Shown: one piece after another, positions 26,381-36,322 of the stretch | How positions within the stretch are numbered: the first letter of the stretch is position 1 | How the letters are laid out: each line of letters starts with the position of its first letter | Assembly: GCF_014472415.1 (NCBI RefSeq) | Contig: NZ_JACSZV010000019.1 | Coordinates: 1-64,000, forward strand | Reading direction: 5' to 3' | Length of the DNA: 64,000 nt | Source: Pseudomonas sp. N40(2020) | GTDB lineage: Bacteria > Pseudomonadota > Gammaproteobacteria > Pseudomonadales > Pseudomonadaceae | The notes under the pieces: model-generated | Database searches by the model: none | What the model saw: the letters and a program-made list of their open reading frames with translations, nothing else | Told to the model about the DNA's origin: nothing | Program-made: the position numbers and the translations under genes

Positions 26381-28441
26381 TCACACTTTATCCGTCGCCG
26401 ACGCGGATGCCGCCGGCAAGGTGAAACCTGACACCGAACGACGCAACTGATTGGCCATTTTCGTCAGGTTGCCGATGCTCTCGGCGGTGGCCGTGGAGCC
26501 CGACGACGTTTGCGTGGTGATCTGCTGGATCACGTTCATGGTCAGCGAGATTTGCCCGGCCGACGTCGTCTGCTGCTGCGCCGCGTTGGAGATGCTCTGA
26601 ATCAGCGCCGCAAGGGTCTTCGACACGCCTTCGATTTCTTCCAGAGCCACCCCGGCATCCTGCGCCAGCCGCGCGCCGCGCACCACTTCGGTGGTGGTCT
26701 GTTCCATGGAGATGACCGCTTCGTTGGTGTCGGTCTGGATCGCCCGCACCAGCGTTTCGATCTGCCGAGTGGCGGCGGACGAGCGCTCGGCCAGCCGTTG
26801 TACTTCGTCGGCGACCACGGCAAAACCACGCCCGGCATCGCCGGCCATCGACGCCTGAATCGCGGCGTTGAGGGCGAGGATGTTGGTCTGGTCGGCAATG
26901 TCGTCGATCAGGCTGACGATATCGCCGATTTCCTGCGACGACTCGCCGAGACGCTTGATGCGTTTGGCGGTGTCCTGAATCTGTTCGCGAATGTTGTCCA
27001 TGCCGTGGATGGTGTTGTGCACCACCTCGTTGCCCTTATTGGCGATTTCCACGGAACGCTCGGCCACCGCCGAGGACTCGGCGGCGTTGGCCGAGACTTG
27101 ATCGATGGACTGGGCCATATCGTTGATCGCGGTCGAGGCTTCGGAAATCTGCTGGGCCTGATGTTCCGAGGCCTGGGCCAGGTGCATGGCGGTGGCCTGG
27201 GTTTCCTGCACGGCCGCCGCGACCTGGCCGGCGGTGAGGTTGATGGTCGCCACCAGATCGCGCAGTTGATCGACGGAATAGTTGATCGAGTCGGCGATGG
27301 TGCCAGTGAAGTCTTCAGTCACCGAGGCGGTCACGGTGAGGTCGCCGTCGGCCAGATCCTCGATTTCATCGAGCAGACGCATGATCGCGTTCTGATTGCG
27401 TTCGTTCTTCTCGGCGGTCTCGCGCAACTGGCGATTGGTTTCGCGGACCATGACCAGACCGATCAGGATGATCGACGCCAGCGCCAGCAAGCCGAGCACG
27501 TAGCCACCGATGGTGTCGGTGTTGCGCCCACCCGCGAGGTTTTCGAAACGGTTGGCCAGGTGCGAGGCTTCGTCGAGCAGGGTTTGCGAGAGGTTGAAGA
27601 TGTTGCTGGCCGACTCGCGAACTTTGAACAGCTCCGGCGAGGTTTCGAGGATTTCATCGACAGAGCCGGAAACGAACTGGAACAGCTCAGAAATCTCACT
27701 CAGGCGCGCGCGGGCATCACGGTCTTCGACCTGACTGATCTTCAGCGCCGGGTTGCCCTGAAGCATGCCGTTGAGGACTTGGCCGAAGCGAGTGGCATCG
27801 CGGCCAAACGCATCGGCAGCCTGCTGCGAGTTTTCATCGCCGGCCAGCACGGTGTTCACCGCACCGAGGATGCGTTCGGCCAGCAACGATTGGCGCTGGG
27901 CCATCGCCACTTGTGCCGCCGGAGCGCCGCGCTGGAGCAGGATCTCGACGACTTTTTCGTATTCGATCTGCAACTGCGGCACGGTTTCGGCCAAGGTAGC
28001 GGCGACCTGATGCAGCGACAGCACGGTCTGTTCGCTGGAAAGAATGGCGTCGGTGTTTTTCAGCAGGCGTTCCCAGTCGAGCTGCACGGCGCGCATTTCC
28101 GGGCGCACGGTCGACGGCGCCGGGGGCAGGCCGGTGGCCGGGTCGCCCTTCTTCAGGTAACTCCAGCGCTGGGCGAAATCGTTGCGCGCATCGCTGAGCA
28201 ACTTGAACGCCGCAGCCTTTCCGGCGGCGGCTTCAGTGGCGTTCTTGGCAATGCGTTGCGACAGCACGCGCAGCTCACCGGCGTGACCGATGTACTGCTT
28301 GTCGTAGTTCGCCTGGGTGTTGAGGTAAGCGAAGTTGGCAAACAGCAGCATGATGAACACGATCAGTGCGATGAACAGCACGATGATCTGCGAGCGACTG
28401 CGCGATCCTTCCGCCGGCTTGCCTGTTTTTGCTTTTGTCAT
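26381..28441 (-). CDS. pilJ: Methyl-accepting chemotaxis protein PilJ
   Basis: PilJ is the inner-membrane receptor of the Pil-Chp system, thought to sense pilus retraction. The 686 residues show a TM helix near residues 20-40 ([21 protein letters not shown]), a periplasmic part with two PilJ-type domains, a second TM near 305-325 ([19 protein letters not shown]), a HAMP region, and a cytoplasmic signalling domain with hairpin tip [40 protein letters not shown]. No C-terminal CheR/CheB pentapeptide is seen. The ATG at 28441 follows GAGGA. pilK, the methyltransferase gene that follows pilJ in P. aeruginosa, is missing. Confidence 0.95.
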   Translation of the reverse strand: MTKAKTGKPAEGSRSRSQIIVLFIALIVFIMLLFANFAYLNTQANYDKQYIGHAGELRVLSQRIAKNATEAAAGKAAAFKLLSDARNDFAQRWSYLKKGDPATGLPPAPSTVRPEMRAVQLDWERLLKNTDAILSSEQTVLSLHQVAATLAETVPQLQIEYEKVVEILLQRGAPAAQVAMAQRQSLLAERILGAVNTVLAGDENSQQAADAFGRDATRFGQVLNGMLQGNPALKISQVEDRDARARLSEISELFQFVSGSVDEILETSPELFKVRESASNIFNLSQTLLDEASHLANRFENLAGGRNTDTIGGYVLGLLALASIILIGLVMVRETNRQLRETAEKNERNQNAIMRLLDEIEDLADGDLTVTASVTEDFTGTIADSINYSVDQLRDLVATINLTAGQVAAAVQETQATAMHLAQASEHQAQQISEASTAINDMAQSIDQVSANAAESSAVAERSVEIANKGNEVVHNTIHGMDNIREQIQDTAKRIKRLGESSQEIGDIVSLIDDIADQTNILALNAAIQASMAGDAGRGFAVVADEVQRLAERSSAATRQIETLVRAIQTDTNEAVISMEQTTTEVVRGARLAQDAGVALEEIEGVSKTLAALIQSISNAAQQQTTSAGQISLTMNVIQQITTQTSSGSTATAESIGNLTKMANQLRRSVSGFTLPAASASATDKV

Positions 28442-28484
28442 CGGTCCTCGCCTATTCCCGCGCCATTTAAAGCTCACCGAAAAC

Positions 28485-28578
28485 CCTGTGGGAGCGGGCT
28501 TGCCCGCGATGAGGCCGGCACATCCGACATCTATGGCGACTGATCTGACGCCATCGCGGGCAAGCCCGCTCCCACAGG
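28485..28578. repeat. Intergenic palindrome (family B), pilJ-pilI
   Basis: Arms ctgtgggagcgggcttgcccgc and gcgggcaagcccgctcccacag face each other around a unique middle part. It sits in the pil operon between pilI and pilJ (154-base gap), where it may reduce read-through or shape mRNA decay. Confidence 0.88.
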
Positions 28579-28595
28579 TTTGGGTGGTGTTTCGA

Positions 28596-29135
28596 CTAAA
28601 TTGCGACGCTCATGAACACCGGGGATTTGGCCAGCGCAAACAGGCTGAACACCCGCCAGTTCTGCTCACGCCGGAAGTACCCTTTGACGAACTCGGCCTT
28701 GGAGCCCTGGCGCTTGCTGATCGACAGCGGTTCAAAGCTGTCTTGCTCGAAATGCTGCAGGCCGAAGACCTCATCGACCATTAGCCCGGCAAACACGTCG
28801 CCATGCTCCACCACCAATACCCGCCGCTGCTTACGAAGCGGTGAAAGCTCATGCCCGAAGAAACCGCACAGGTCCATGATCGGCAGCAGCCGCCCACGCA
28901 GGTTAGCCACCCCTTTGACCCACGGCTTGACCCCGGGCAACTGAGTGCAGCGCGGTTCGTGCAACACTTCGCTGACTTCGCCCATCGGCGCGACATACCA
29001 GTGTTCGCCGAGGCGAAAACCGATACCGCTCCAGCGATCCTGACGCGCCGGTTGCGATGGCAGGTCGGCCGCGAGCAAGCGGCAGCGCTGGTCAATCTGC
29101 CAGAGCAGTTCGAACGCGGTCAGCGATTCGCTCAT
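28596..29135 (-). CDS. pilI: CheW-like adaptor PilI
   Basis: The 179-residue protein is a CheW-type adaptor that couples PilJ to ChpA. The CheW domain begins around residue 37 ([22 protein letters not shown]), with [23 protein letters not shown] near 72 and [22 protein letters not shown] near 106. It follows pilH by 10 bases. Confidence 0.92.
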   Translation of the reverse strand: MSESLTAFELLWQIDQRCRLLAADLPSQPARQDRWSGIGFRLGEHWYVAPMGEVSEVLHEPRCTQLPGVKPWVKGVANLRGRLLPIMDLCGFFGHELSPLRKQRRVLVVEHGDVFAGLMVDEVFGLQHFEQDSFEPLSISKRQGSKAEFVKGYFRREQNWRVFSLFALAKSPVFMSVAI

Positions 29136-29145
29136 GGCCGCGTGA

Positions 29146-29511
29146 TCAACCGGCCAGCACGTTGTTCAGGGTCTTGATCAGAGTCTCTTCATCGACCGGT
29201 TTGGTCAGGTAGTCCTTGGCGCCTTGGCGGGTGCCCCAGACCTTGTCGGTTTCCTGATCCTTGGTGGTGATGATGATCACCGGGATATGCCCGGTGTCCG
29301 GGTCCTTGGTCAACTGACGGGTCGCCTGAAAGCCGTTGAGGCCGGGCATGACAATGTCCATCAGCACCGCGTCGGGTTTTTCCTGACGGGCCAGGGCAAC
29401 GCCGTCGGCGCCATTTTCGGCTTTGAGCACTTCATGGCCGTGCTTTTCCAGCATGCCGGTCAGTTTGTACATTTCAGTCGGCGAATCATCGACGATCAGG
29501 ATACGTGCCAT
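29146..29511 (-). CDS. pilH: Twitching motility response regulator PilH
   Basis: A stand-alone receiver domain of 121 residues. The acidic pair is VDDS near residue 8, the phosphoacceptor is Asp52 in LMDIVMPG, and the conserved Lys is in YLTKPVDEE near residue 104. In P. aeruginosa PilH acts on pilus retraction, as the counterpart of PilG. The start at 29511 is chosen because MARILIVDDS is the standard N-terminus; an upstream in-frame start adds nine residues that are not family-like. Confidence 0.93.
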   Translation of the reverse strand: MARILIVDDSPTEMYKLTGMLEKHGHEVLKAENGADGVALARQEKPDAVLMDIVMPGLNGFQATRQLTKDPDTGHIPVIIITTKDQETDKVWGTRQGAKDYLTKPVDEETLIKTLNNVLAG

Positions 29512-29571
29512 GGTTTTCCCCATTTTTCTTGTCGACATCCGGCCCGCTGGCCGAGCGTCACTGTACGTGTC

Positions 29572-29976
29572 TTACTGCGGCAAAGCGGCGGCAAAGCCCG
29601 GAACATGGGCCTGGATCGCGCTGAGCAGTTCTTCCTTGCTGAAAGGCTTGGTCAAAAATTGATCGGAGCCGACAATCCGCCCCTTGGCCTTGTCGAACAG
29701 CCCGTCCCGGGACGACAGCATGATCACCGGCGTGGCCTTGAACGCACTGTTGTTCTTGATTAAAGCGCAGGTCTGATAACCATCCAGACGCGGCATCATG
29801 ATGTCGACAAAGATGATGCCGGGGTGGTTGTCGGCGATCTTCGCCAAAGCGTCGAAACCGTCGATCGCCGTGATGACTTCGCACCCCACATTTTTCAACA
29901 AGGTTTCAGCGGTGCGGCGAATCGTTTTCGAGTCGTCGATCACCATGACCTTCAAGGCGCTGGACTGCTGTTCCAT
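29572..29976 (-). CDS. pilG: Twitching motility response regulator PilG
   Basis: A stand-alone receiver domain of 134 residues that in P. aeruginosa promotes pilus extension and cAMP synthesis. Features are VIDDSKTIRRTAE, phosphoacceptor Asp58 in FVDIMMPRLDG, and Lys110 in FLTKPF. It is the first gene of the cluster, with 60 bases to pilH, and divergent from gshB. Confidence 0.93.
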   Translation of the reverse strand: MEQQSSALKVMVIDDSKTIRRTAETLLKNVGCEVITAIDGFDALAKIADNHPGIIFVDIMMPRLDGYQTCALIKNNSAFKATPVIMLSSRDGLFDKAKGRIVGSDQFLTKPFSKEELLSAIQAHVPGFAAALPQ

Positions 29977-30201
29977 AAGGGGGCTCTACCGTCGCCTTTG
30001 CGAATCAAATTGTCCGTTTTGCGATGAGTAATGGCTGGAAACCCTTGATGTTCAAGGGCCAGCACTGCATGGCAGCCTTTTTAGCACAGTCTCCAGATGC
30101 AATCTATCGACGGGTTTTCCCTTGACCGCAAACCCGCCCGGCGCCACTCTGGCGGCACTTTTTTCATACCGATCCGGTAGCCAATTTTCGAGGAAAACCC
30201 A

Positions 30202-31173
30202 ATGAGCGTTCGCGTCGGGATTGTCATGGACCCTATCGCCAGCATTTCCTATAAAAAGGATAGCTCGCTGGCCATGCTGCTGGCCGCGCAGAAGCGCGGC
30301 TGGGAACTGTTCTATATGGAACAGCGCGACCTGTATCAGGCCGAAGGTCAGGCACGGGCGCGGATGAAGCCGCTGCAAGTGTTCGCCAATCCGGAAAAAT
30401 GGTTCGAACTGGACGCCGAGCAGGACAACCTGCTGAGCGATCTCGACGTGATCCTGATGCGCAAGGATCCGCCGTTCGACATGGAGTTCGTCTACTCCAC
30501 CTACCTGCTCGAGCAGGCAGAAACCGCCGGCGTGCTGGTGGTCAACAAACCGCAAAGCCTGCGCGACTGCAATGAAAAGCTGTTCGCCACGCTGTTCCCG
30601 CAGTGCACGCCGCCGACCATCGTCAGCCGCCGCGCCGATGTCCTGCGCGAATTCGCTGCCAAGCACGGCGACGTGATCCTCAAGCCGCTGGACGGCATGG
30701 GCGGCACCTCGATCTTCCGTCACCGTGCCGGCGATCCGAACCTGTCGGTGATTCTCGAAACCCTGACTGCCCTCGGCGGCCAGCAGATCATGGGCCAGGC
30801 CTACCTGCCGGCGATCAAGGACGGCGACAAACGCATCCTGATGATTGACGGCGAGCCGGTGGATTACTGCCTGGCGCGGATTCCGGCCCAGGGCGAAACC
30901 CGTGGCAACCTCGCCGCTGGTGGCCGTGGTGAAGCGCGTCCGTTGACGGAAAAGGATCGCTGGATCGCCGCTCAGGTCGGCCCAACGCTGCGTGAGAAAG
31001 GTCTGCTGTTCGTCGGTCTGGATGTGATCGGCGAGAATCTGACCGAAATCAACGTCACCAGCCCGACCTGCATCCGTGAAATCGACAACGCGTTCGGCAC
31101 CGACATCGGCGGCATGCTGATGGACGCTATCGACAAGAAGCTGCAAGCCGCCGGCAAAAAGCCGCAAGCTTGA
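30202..31173 (+). CDS. gshB: Glutathione synthetase
   Basis: GshB joins gamma-glutamylcysteine and glycine with ATP to make glutathione. The 323-residue protein is an ATP-grasp enzyme: VRVGIVMDPIASISYKKDSSLAMLLAAQKRGW at the start, NKPQSLRDCNEKLFA, VILKPLDGMGGTSIFRH (ATP loop), ARIPAQGETRGNLAAGGRG, and NVTSPTCIREIDN at the end. The ATG at 30202 follows GAGGA. It is divergent from pilG, the order known in P. aeruginosa. Confidence 0.96.
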   Translation: MSVRVGIVMDPIASISYKKDSSLAMLLAAQKRGWELFYMEQRDLYQAEGQARARMKPLQVFANPEKWFELDAEQDNLLSDLDVILMRKDPPFDMEFVYSTYLLEQAETAGVLVVNKPQSLRDCNEKLFATLFPQCTPPTIVSRRADVLREFAAKHGDVILKPLDGMGGTSIFRHRAGDPNLSVILETLTALGGQQIMGQAYLPAIKDGDKRILMIDGEPVDYCLARIPAQGETRGNLAAGGRGEARPLTEKDRWIAAQVGPTLREKGLLFVGLDVIGENLTEINVTSPTCIREIDNAFGTDIGGMLMDAIDKKLQAAGKKPQA

Positions 31174-31280
31174 TGTGCGTCACATGCAGTCTGTCGCTTG
31201 AAGCGTGAAGCCCAAGGCGTGAAACCAACATTGCGTTATCATGCGCAGCCTCTGAAAAGCGCGATGTTGGTTTTCTTGTC

Positions 31281-32180
31281 ATGACCCTCCCGTCCGATCT
31301 GCCCGCAGAACTCGCCCATCGTGGCGTGCGCCCGGCCGATCGCCTCGGATTTACCCTGTTTCTCGCAGCGCTGATTCACTTGGCGCTGCTGCTGGGCGTC
31401 GGCTTCACCATGGTCGAGCCCAAGCAGATCAGCAAAACCCTGGAAATCACCCTCGCCACCTTCAAGAGCGAAAAGAAGCCCGAGAAGGCTGACTTCCTCG
31501 CGCAAGAGCATCAGGAAGGCAGCGGCACGCTGGACAAGAAGGCGATTCCGAAGACCACTGAGGTCGCGCCGTTCCAGGACAATCAGGTTAAAAAGGTCAC
31601 GCCCCCGCCCGCCGCCAAGCCTGAAGTACAGGAAGCTGCGCCCAAGGCTGCGGTGACGACTGTCGCGCCTAAGCCGAAAAAAGCCCCGACCAAAAAAGAA
31701 GAAACCAAGACCGAGGTCAAACCGACCGTCGACGCGCCGGAGTTCGACAGCTCGCAGTTGTCCAGCGACATCGCCAGCCTCGAAGCGGAACTGGCCAAGG
31801 AACAACAGCTGTACGCCAAGCGCCCAAGAATTCACCGCTTGAGCGCGGCGTCGACCATGCGTGACAAAGGCGCTTGGTATAAGGACGACTGGCGCAAGAA
31901 GGTCGAGCGCATCGGCAACCTGAATTATCCGGAAGAAGCACGGCGCAAGCAGATCTATGGCAATTTGCGCCTGATGGTCTCGATCAACCGCGACGGCTCG
32001 CTGTATGAGGTGCTGGTGCTGGAATCGTCGGGGCAGCCGCTGCTGGATCAGGCGGCACAGCGCATTGTCCGGCTGGCGGCGCCATTTGCACCGTTTACCG
32101 GTGATCTATCGGATATCGACCGACTGGAAATCATCCGCACCTGGAAATTCGCCCGGGGCGACAAGCTCTCCAGCAATTAA
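31281..32180 (+). CDS. TonB-family energy transducer (TonB3-like)
   Basis: The 299-residue protein has one N-terminal TM helix (RLGFTLFLAALIHLALLLGVGF, about residues 20-42). A Pro/Lys/Glu-rich periplasmic spacer then runs to about residue 190, followed by a C-terminal TonB domain (NLNYPEEARRKQIYGNLRLMVSINRDGSLYEVLVLESSG) ending at WKFARGD. TonB proteins transfer proton-motive energy to outer-membrane receptors. The matching P. aeruginosa gene, tonB3, is needed for twitching motility, which fits the pil genes close by. No exbB/exbD accompanies it. Confidence 0.88.
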   Translation: MTLPSDLPAELAHRGVRPADRLGFTLFLAALIHLALLLGVGFTMVEPKQISKTLEITLATFKSEKKPEKADFLAQEHQEGSGTLDKKAIPKTTEVAPFQDNQVKKVTPPPAAKPEVQEAAPKAAVTTVAPKPKKAPTKKEETKTEVKPTVDAPEFDSSQLSSDIASLEAELAKEQQLYAKRPRIHRLSAASTMRDKGAWYKDDWRKKVERIGNLNYPEEARRKQIYGNLRLMVSINRDGSLYEVLVLESSGQPLLDQAAQRIVRLAAPFAPFTGDLSDIDRLEIIRTWKFARGDKLSSN

Positions 32181-32185
32181 GAGAA

Positions 32186-32269
32186 AGATCAAAAGATCGC
32201 AGCCTTCGGCAGCTCCTACAATTGCCCCGCATTCCCATGCAGGAGCTGCCGAAGGCTGCGATCTTTTGG
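32186..32269. repeat. REP-like palindrome (family A), tonB-algH
   Basis: Arms aagatcgcagccttcggcagctc and gagctgccgaaggctgcgatctt face each other. It follows the tonB stop directly and may act as its terminator. Confidence 0.85.
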
Positions 32270-32315
32270 CGGCTTCAGCTTGTCAGTTCGCCCCTTGAAC
32301 GCCACACTAGCGCAC

Positions 32316-32888
32316 ATGAAAAACGTCAGCCCCAGCTACCTCAAGCATCACTTCCTGATCGCCATGCCACACATGGCCGACCCGAACTTTGCCCACACCT
32401 TGACCTACATCGTCGAGCACACGGCCAATGGCGCCATGGGGATTGTGGTCAACAGGCCGCAAGAGTTGAATCTGGCTGACATCCTCGAGCAACTGCGACC
32501 GGACATCGATCCGCCGGGCCTCTGCCAGCATGTACCGATTTTCATTGGCGGCCCGGTGCAAACCGATCGCGGTTTTGTCCTGCACCCGGCAGGTAAGACC
32601 TTCCAGGCCACCGCCCAGCTCGACGGCGACCTGGCACTGTCCACTTCGCAGGACGTGCTGTTCGCCATCGCTGACGGCGTGGGCCCGGCAAAAAGCCTGA
32701 TCGCCCTCGGTTACGCCGGTTGGGAAGCCGGGCAACTGGAAGCCGAAATGGCCGACAACGCCTGGCTGACCTGCCCGTATGACACCGACATTCTGTTTAA
32801 CACCAGCAGCGAACTGCGTCTGGACGCGGCAGCCAGGCACTTGGGGATCGACCTCAACCTGCTGACCAGCCAGGCAGGTCACGCCTGA
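32316..32888 (+). CDS. algH: YqgE/AlgH family protein
   Basis: The 190-residue protein has the conserved start NVSPSYLKHHFLIAMPHMADPNFAHTLTYIVEH and the motif GPVQTDRGFVLHPAGK. Its biochemical role is not settled; in P. aeruginosa algH was linked to alginate regulation. It shares one base with the ruvX start (TGATG), so the two are co-translated. The ATG at 32316 is chosen because it begins the family sequence; a TTG start 36 bases upstream lies in non-conserved sequence. Confidence 0.9.
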   Translation: MKNVSPSYLKHHFLIAMPHMADPNFAHTLTYIVEHTANGAMGIVVNRPQELNLADILEQLRPDIDPPGLCQHVPIFIGGPVQTDRGFVLHPAGKTFQATAQLDGDLALSTSQDVLFAIADGVGPAKSLIALGYAGWEAGQLEAEMADNAWLTCPYDTDILFNTSSELRLDAAARHLGIDLNLLTSQAGHA

Positions 32889-33325
32889 TGGCCCTGCGCT
32901 TGATTCTCGGCTTCGACTACGGCACCAAACAGATCGGCGTTGCCGTCGGCCAGGTGATCACCGGTCAGGCCCGCGAGCTGTGCACCTTGAAAGCACAAAA
33001 CGGCGTGCCCGACTGGAATCAGGTCGAAGCCCTTATAAAGGAATGGAAACCCGACGCCGTCGTCGTTGGCCTGCCGCTGAACATGGACGGCACGCCCAGC
33101 GAGATGTGCCTGCGCGCCGAGAAGTTCGCCCGCCGCCTCAACGGCCGCTTCAATGTGCCCTTCTATACCCACGACGAACGCCTGACCACTTTCGAGGCCA
33201 AGGGCGAACGTCTGGTGCGTGGCGGCCAGAAGGGCAGTTACCGCGACAACCCAGTGGACGCCATCGCCGCCGCTCTGCTGTTGCAGGGCTGGCTCGATGA
33301 AAACACCGCACTGTTTGAATCCTGA
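32888..33325 (+). CDS. ruvX: Putative pre-16S rRNA nuclease / Holliday junction resolvase-like protein
   Basis: RuvX (YqgF) has an RNase H-like fold and is thought to trim pre-16S rRNA. The 145 residues show LILGFDYGTKQIGVAVG at the start (Asp is a metal ligand), VVVGLPLNMDGTPSEM in the middle, and YTHDERLTTFEAKGERLVRGG near residue 95. The gene overlaps algH by one base. Confidence 0.92.
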   Translation: MALRLILGFDYGTKQIGVAVGQVITGQARELCTLKAQNGVPDWNQVEALIKEWKPDAVVVGLPLNMDGTPSEMCLRAEKFARRLNGRFNVPFYTHDERLTTFEAKGERLVRGGQKGSYRDNPVDAIAAALLLQGWLDENTALFES

Positions 33326-33340
33326 CTGCATTTAATTCTG

Positions 33341-33365
33341 AAAAGCGCTACGGCGCTTTTCTTTT
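33341..33365. terminator. Hairpin with UACG loop between ruvX and pyrR
   Basis: The stem aaaagcgc / gcgctttt closes a tacg tetraloop and is followed by ctttt. It can act as an intrinsic terminator for algH-ruvX, or as an attenuator ahead of the pyr genes. Confidence 0.7.
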
Positions 33366-33422
33366 GGCTAAACCCCCAGCCACGTCCGGCAGGACGCGGC
33401 TCGGGTCGAAGAAGGAGCAACC

Positions 33423-33929
33423 ATGAGCCTGCCCAATCCCGCCGATCTGATCAGCCAGATGGCGACACGCCTCAAGGCGCACCTTGCACAGCGTGATATC
33501 AGCGAACCGCGTTACATCGGCATCCGCACTGGCGGTATCTGGGTCGCGCAAGCCTTGCTCAAGGAATTGGGCAGCGACGCGCCGCTGGGCACGCTGGATG
33601 TTTCCTTCTACCGCGACGACTTCAGCCAGAACGGCCTGCACCCACAAGTACGCCCGTCCGCCCTGCCCTTCGAGATCGAAGGCCAGCATCTGGTGCTGAT
33701 CGACGACGTACTGATGAGCGGCCGCACCATCCGCGCCGCCATGAACGAACTGTTCGACTACGGCCGCCCGGCCAGCGTGACGCTGGTCTGCCTGCTTGAC
33801 CTGGACGCCGGCGAGCTGCCGATCCGCCCGAACGTGGTGGGCGCGACCCTGTCGCTGGCCACCCACGAGCGCGTGAAGCTGTCCGGCCCCGAGCCGCTGA
33901 CGCTCGAACTGCAAGACTTTGCCCTTTAA
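33423..33929 (+). CDS. pyrR: Bifunctional pyr operon regulator / uracil phosphoribosyltransferase PyrR
   Basis: PyrR is a phosphoribosyltransferase-fold protein that senses uridine nucleotides. The 168 residues hold the PRPP loop [16 protein letters not shown] (residues about 93-108) and [20 protein letters not shown] near the start. In Gram-positive bacteria PyrR binds RNA to attenuate pyr genes; in Pseudomonas it sits at the head of pyrB-pyrC' and its mechanism is less clear. The ATG at 33423 follows GAAGGAGC. Confidence 0.93.
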   Translation: MSLPNPADLISQMATRLKAHLAQRDISEPRYIGIRTGGIWVAQALLKELGSDAPLGTLDVSFYRDDFSQNGLHPQVRPSALPFEIEGQHLVLIDDVLMSGRTIRAAMNELFDYGRPASVTLVCLLDLDAGELPIRPNVVGATLSLATHERVKLSGPEPLTLELQDFAL

Positions 33930-33956
33930 TCCGCCCTATTGAGAGTCCCCCTCGCG

Positions 33957-34961
33957 ATGACGCCTCTAGATACCAAGCGCCCGCTGCAGCTCAATGATCA
34001 GGGCCAGCTGCGCCACTTCCTCTCGCTCGACGGCCTGCGCCGCGAGTTGCTGACGGAAATCCTCGACACTGCCGACTCGTTCCTCGAAGTCGGTGCCCGG
34101 GCCGTGAAAAAAGTCCCGTTGCTGCGCGGCAAGACCGTGTGCAACGTGTTCTTCGAAAACTCCACGCGCACCCGCACCACCTTCGAACTGGCGGCCCAGC
34201 GGCTGTCGGCGGACGTGATCACCCTGAACGTGTCGACTTCGTCGGCGAGTAAAGGTGAAACCCTGCTCGACACCCTGCGCAACCTCGAAGCCATGGCCGC
34301 CGACATGTTCGTCGTGCGTCACGGGGATTCCGGCGCCGCGCACTTCATCGCCGAGCATGTCTGCCCACAAGTGGCGATCATCAACGGCGGCGACGGCCGT
34401 CACGCTCACCCGACGCAGGGCATGCTCGACATGCTGACAATCCGTCGGCACAAGGGCGGTTTCGAAAACCTCTCGGTGGCCATCGTCGGCGACATCCTGC
34501 ACTCGCGGGTCGCGCGTTCGAACATGCTTGCCCTGAAAACCCTCGGGTGCCCGGACATCCGCGTGATCGCGCCGAAAACCCTGCTGCCGATCGGCATCGA
34601 GCAATACGGCGTGAAGGTCTACACCGACATGACCGAAGGCCTGAAAGACGTCGACGTGGTGATCATGCTGCGCCTGCAGCGTGAACGCATGACCGGCGGC
34701 CTGCTGCCAAGCGAAGGCGAGTTCTACCGCCTGTTCGGCCTGACCACCGCGCGCCTGGCCGGGGCCAAGCCCGATTGCATCGTCATGCACCCGGGGCCGA
34801 TCAACCGTGGCGTGGAAATCGAGTCGGCAGTGGCCGACGGCCCGCACTCGGTGATCCTCAATCAGGTCACTTACGGCATCGCGATTCGTATGGCTGTGTT
34901 GTCCATGGCCATGAGCGGGCAAACAGCCCAGCGCCAATTCGAGCAGGAGAACGCCCAGTGA
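33957..34961 (+). CDS. pyrB: Aspartate carbamoyltransferase catalytic subunit
   Basis: PyrB makes N-carbamoyl-aspartate from carbamoyl phosphate and aspartate, the committed step of pyrimidine synthesis. The 334-residue protein has [19 protein letters not shown] (carbamoyl-phosphate loop), the [12 protein letters not shown] motif, MLRLQRERM, and [13 protein letters not shown]. It is longer than E. coli PyrB; Pseudomonas ATCase forms a dodecamer with PyrC'. The start is ATG 33957, the family N-terminus [17 protein letters not shown]; a TTG at 33939 is also in frame. The stop overlaps the pyrC' GTG. Confidence 0.95.
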   Translation: MTPLDTKRPLQLNDQGQLRHFLSLDGLRRELLTEILDTADSFLEVGARAVKKVPLLRGKTVCNVFFENSTRTRTTFELAAQRLSADVITLNVSTSSASKGETLLDTLRNLEAMAADMFVVRHGDSGAAHFIAEHVCPQVAIINGGDGRHAHPTQGMLDMLTIRRHKGGFENLSVAIVGDILHSRVARSNMLALKTLGCPDIRVIAPKTLLPIGIEQYGVKVYTDMTEGLKDVDVVIMLRLQRERMTGGLLPSEGEFYRLFGLTTARLAGAKPDCIVMHPGPINRGVEIESAVADGPHSVILNQVTYGIAIRMAVLSMAMSGQTAQRQFEQENAQ

Positions 34962-36229
34962 AGCTCAGCATTCTCGGCGCCCGCGTCATCGATCCAAGCA
35001 GCGGCCTGGATCAAATCACCGACATTCACGTTGAAGCCTGCAAGATCGTCGCCCTCGGCGCGGCACCGGCCGGTTTCAGCGCTGTAGAAACTATCGACGC
35101 CACAGGCCTTGTGGCCGCTCCGGGGCTGGTCGATCTGAACGTCGCCCTGCGCGAGCCGGGCTACAGCCGCAAAGGTTCGATCGCCAGCGAAACCCGCGCG
35201 GCAGCGGCCGGCGGCGTGACCAGCCTGTGCTGCCCACCAAAAACCAAACCGGTGCTCGACACCTCCGCCGTGGCCGAGCTGATCCTTGATCGCGCCCGCG
35301 AGGCCGGCAACACCAAGGTGTTCCCGATTGGCGCGCTGAGCAAAGGTCTGGACGGTGAGCAACTGGCCGAACTGGTTGCGCTGCGCGACGCCGGTTGCGT
35401 GGCGTTCGGCAACGGTCTGGAGAGTTTCCGCAACACCCGCACCCTGTGCCGGGCGCTGGATTACGCGGCGACGTTCGACCTGACGGTGATCTTCAACTCG
35501 CAGGATCACGATCTCGCAGAAGGCGGCCTGGCCCATGAAGGCGCGGTCGCCAGTTTCCTCGGCCTGCCGGGCATTCCGGAAACCGCTGAAACCGTGGCGC
35601 TGGCCCGTGATCTGCTGCTGGTCGAGCAAACCGGCGTGCGCGCGCACTTCAGCCAGTTGACCAGCGCTCGCGGCGTGGCCCTGATCGCTCAGGCGCAGGC
35701 CCGTGGTTTGAAGGTGACGGCGGATGTCGCGCTGTACCAACTGATCCTGACCGACGAAGCGCTGATCGATTTCAGCAGCCTCTATCACGTCCAGCCGCCG
35801 CTGCGCACCCGCGCGGATCGCGATGGCCTGCGTGAAGCAGTGAAGTCCGGTGTGGTCTCGGCGATTTCCAGCCATCACCAACCCCACGAGCGTGATGCCA
35901 AACTGGCACCGTTCGGCGCGACCGAGCCAGGCATCAGCAGTGTTGAACTGCTGCTGCCGCTGGCGATGACGCTGGTTGAGGATGGCCTGCTCGATCTGCC
36001 GACACTGCTGGCGCGCTTGAGCGCTGGCCCGGCCGAGGCGCTGCGCCTGCCGGCGGGCAAACTGGCGGTGGGGGGTGCGGCGGATATCGTGCTGTTCGAT
36101 CCGAAGGCTTCCACCGTGGCCGGTGAAGGCTGGCTGTCGAAGGGCGAGAACTGCCCGTTCCTCGGCCACAGTCTGCCGGGTGTGGTTCGTTACACCCTGG
36201 TGGATGGGCGGATCAGCCACCAGGCTTGA
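34958..36229 (+). CDS. pyrC': Dihydroorotase-like, catalytically inactive ATCase partner (PyrC')
   Basis: The 423-residue protein has the amidohydrolase fold of dihydroorotase ([42 protein letters not shown]). The metal-binding HxH of active enzymes is replaced: the site reads [10 protein letters not shown] instead of DLHVHLREPG. In Pseudomonas putida this inactive homologue is needed to assemble the ATCase holoenzyme and has no dihydroorotase activity. The start is GTG at 34958, overlapping the pyrB stop (GTGA). A true dihydroorotase must be encoded elsewhere. Confidence 0.93.
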   Translation: MKLSILGARVIDPSSGLDQITDIHVEACKIVALGAAPAGFSAVETIDATGLVAAPGLVDLNVALREPGYSRKGSIASETRAAAAGGVTSLCCPPKTKPVLDTSAVAELILDRAREAGNTKVFPIGALSKGLDGEQLAELVALRDAGCVAFGNGLESFRNTRTLCRALDYAATFDLTVIFNSQDHDLAEGGLAHEGAVASFLGLPGIPETAETVALARDLLLVEQTGVRAHFSQLTSARGVALIAQAQARGLKVTADVALYQLILTDEALIDFSSLYHVQPPLRTRADRDGLREAVKSGVVSAISSHHQPHERDAKLAPFGATEPGISSVELLLPLAMTLVEDGLLDLPTLLARLSAGPAEALRLPAGKLAVGGAADIVLFDPKASTVAGEGWLSKGENCPFLGHSLPGVVRYTLVDGRISHQA

Positions 36230-36243
36230 TACCGGGTTGCCCC

Positions 36244-36320
36244 ATTCGCGAGCAGGCTCGCTCCCACATTGGATCTGTGAACGACACAAATCCCCTGTGG
36301 GAGCGAGCTTGCTCGCGAAG
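36244..36320. repeat. Intergenic palindrome (family B), pyrC'-TM2
   Basis: Arms attcgcgagcaggctcgctcc and ggagcgagcttgctcgcgaa face each other around a unique middle part, between two convergent genes. Confidence 0.85.
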
Positions 36321-36322
36321 AC

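Noticed and set aside
26510..28543. Long plus-strand frame opposite pilJ
   Set aside because: PilJ on the minus strand has complete chemoreceptor features; this frame is His/Gly/Arg-rich and is a by-product of codon bias.
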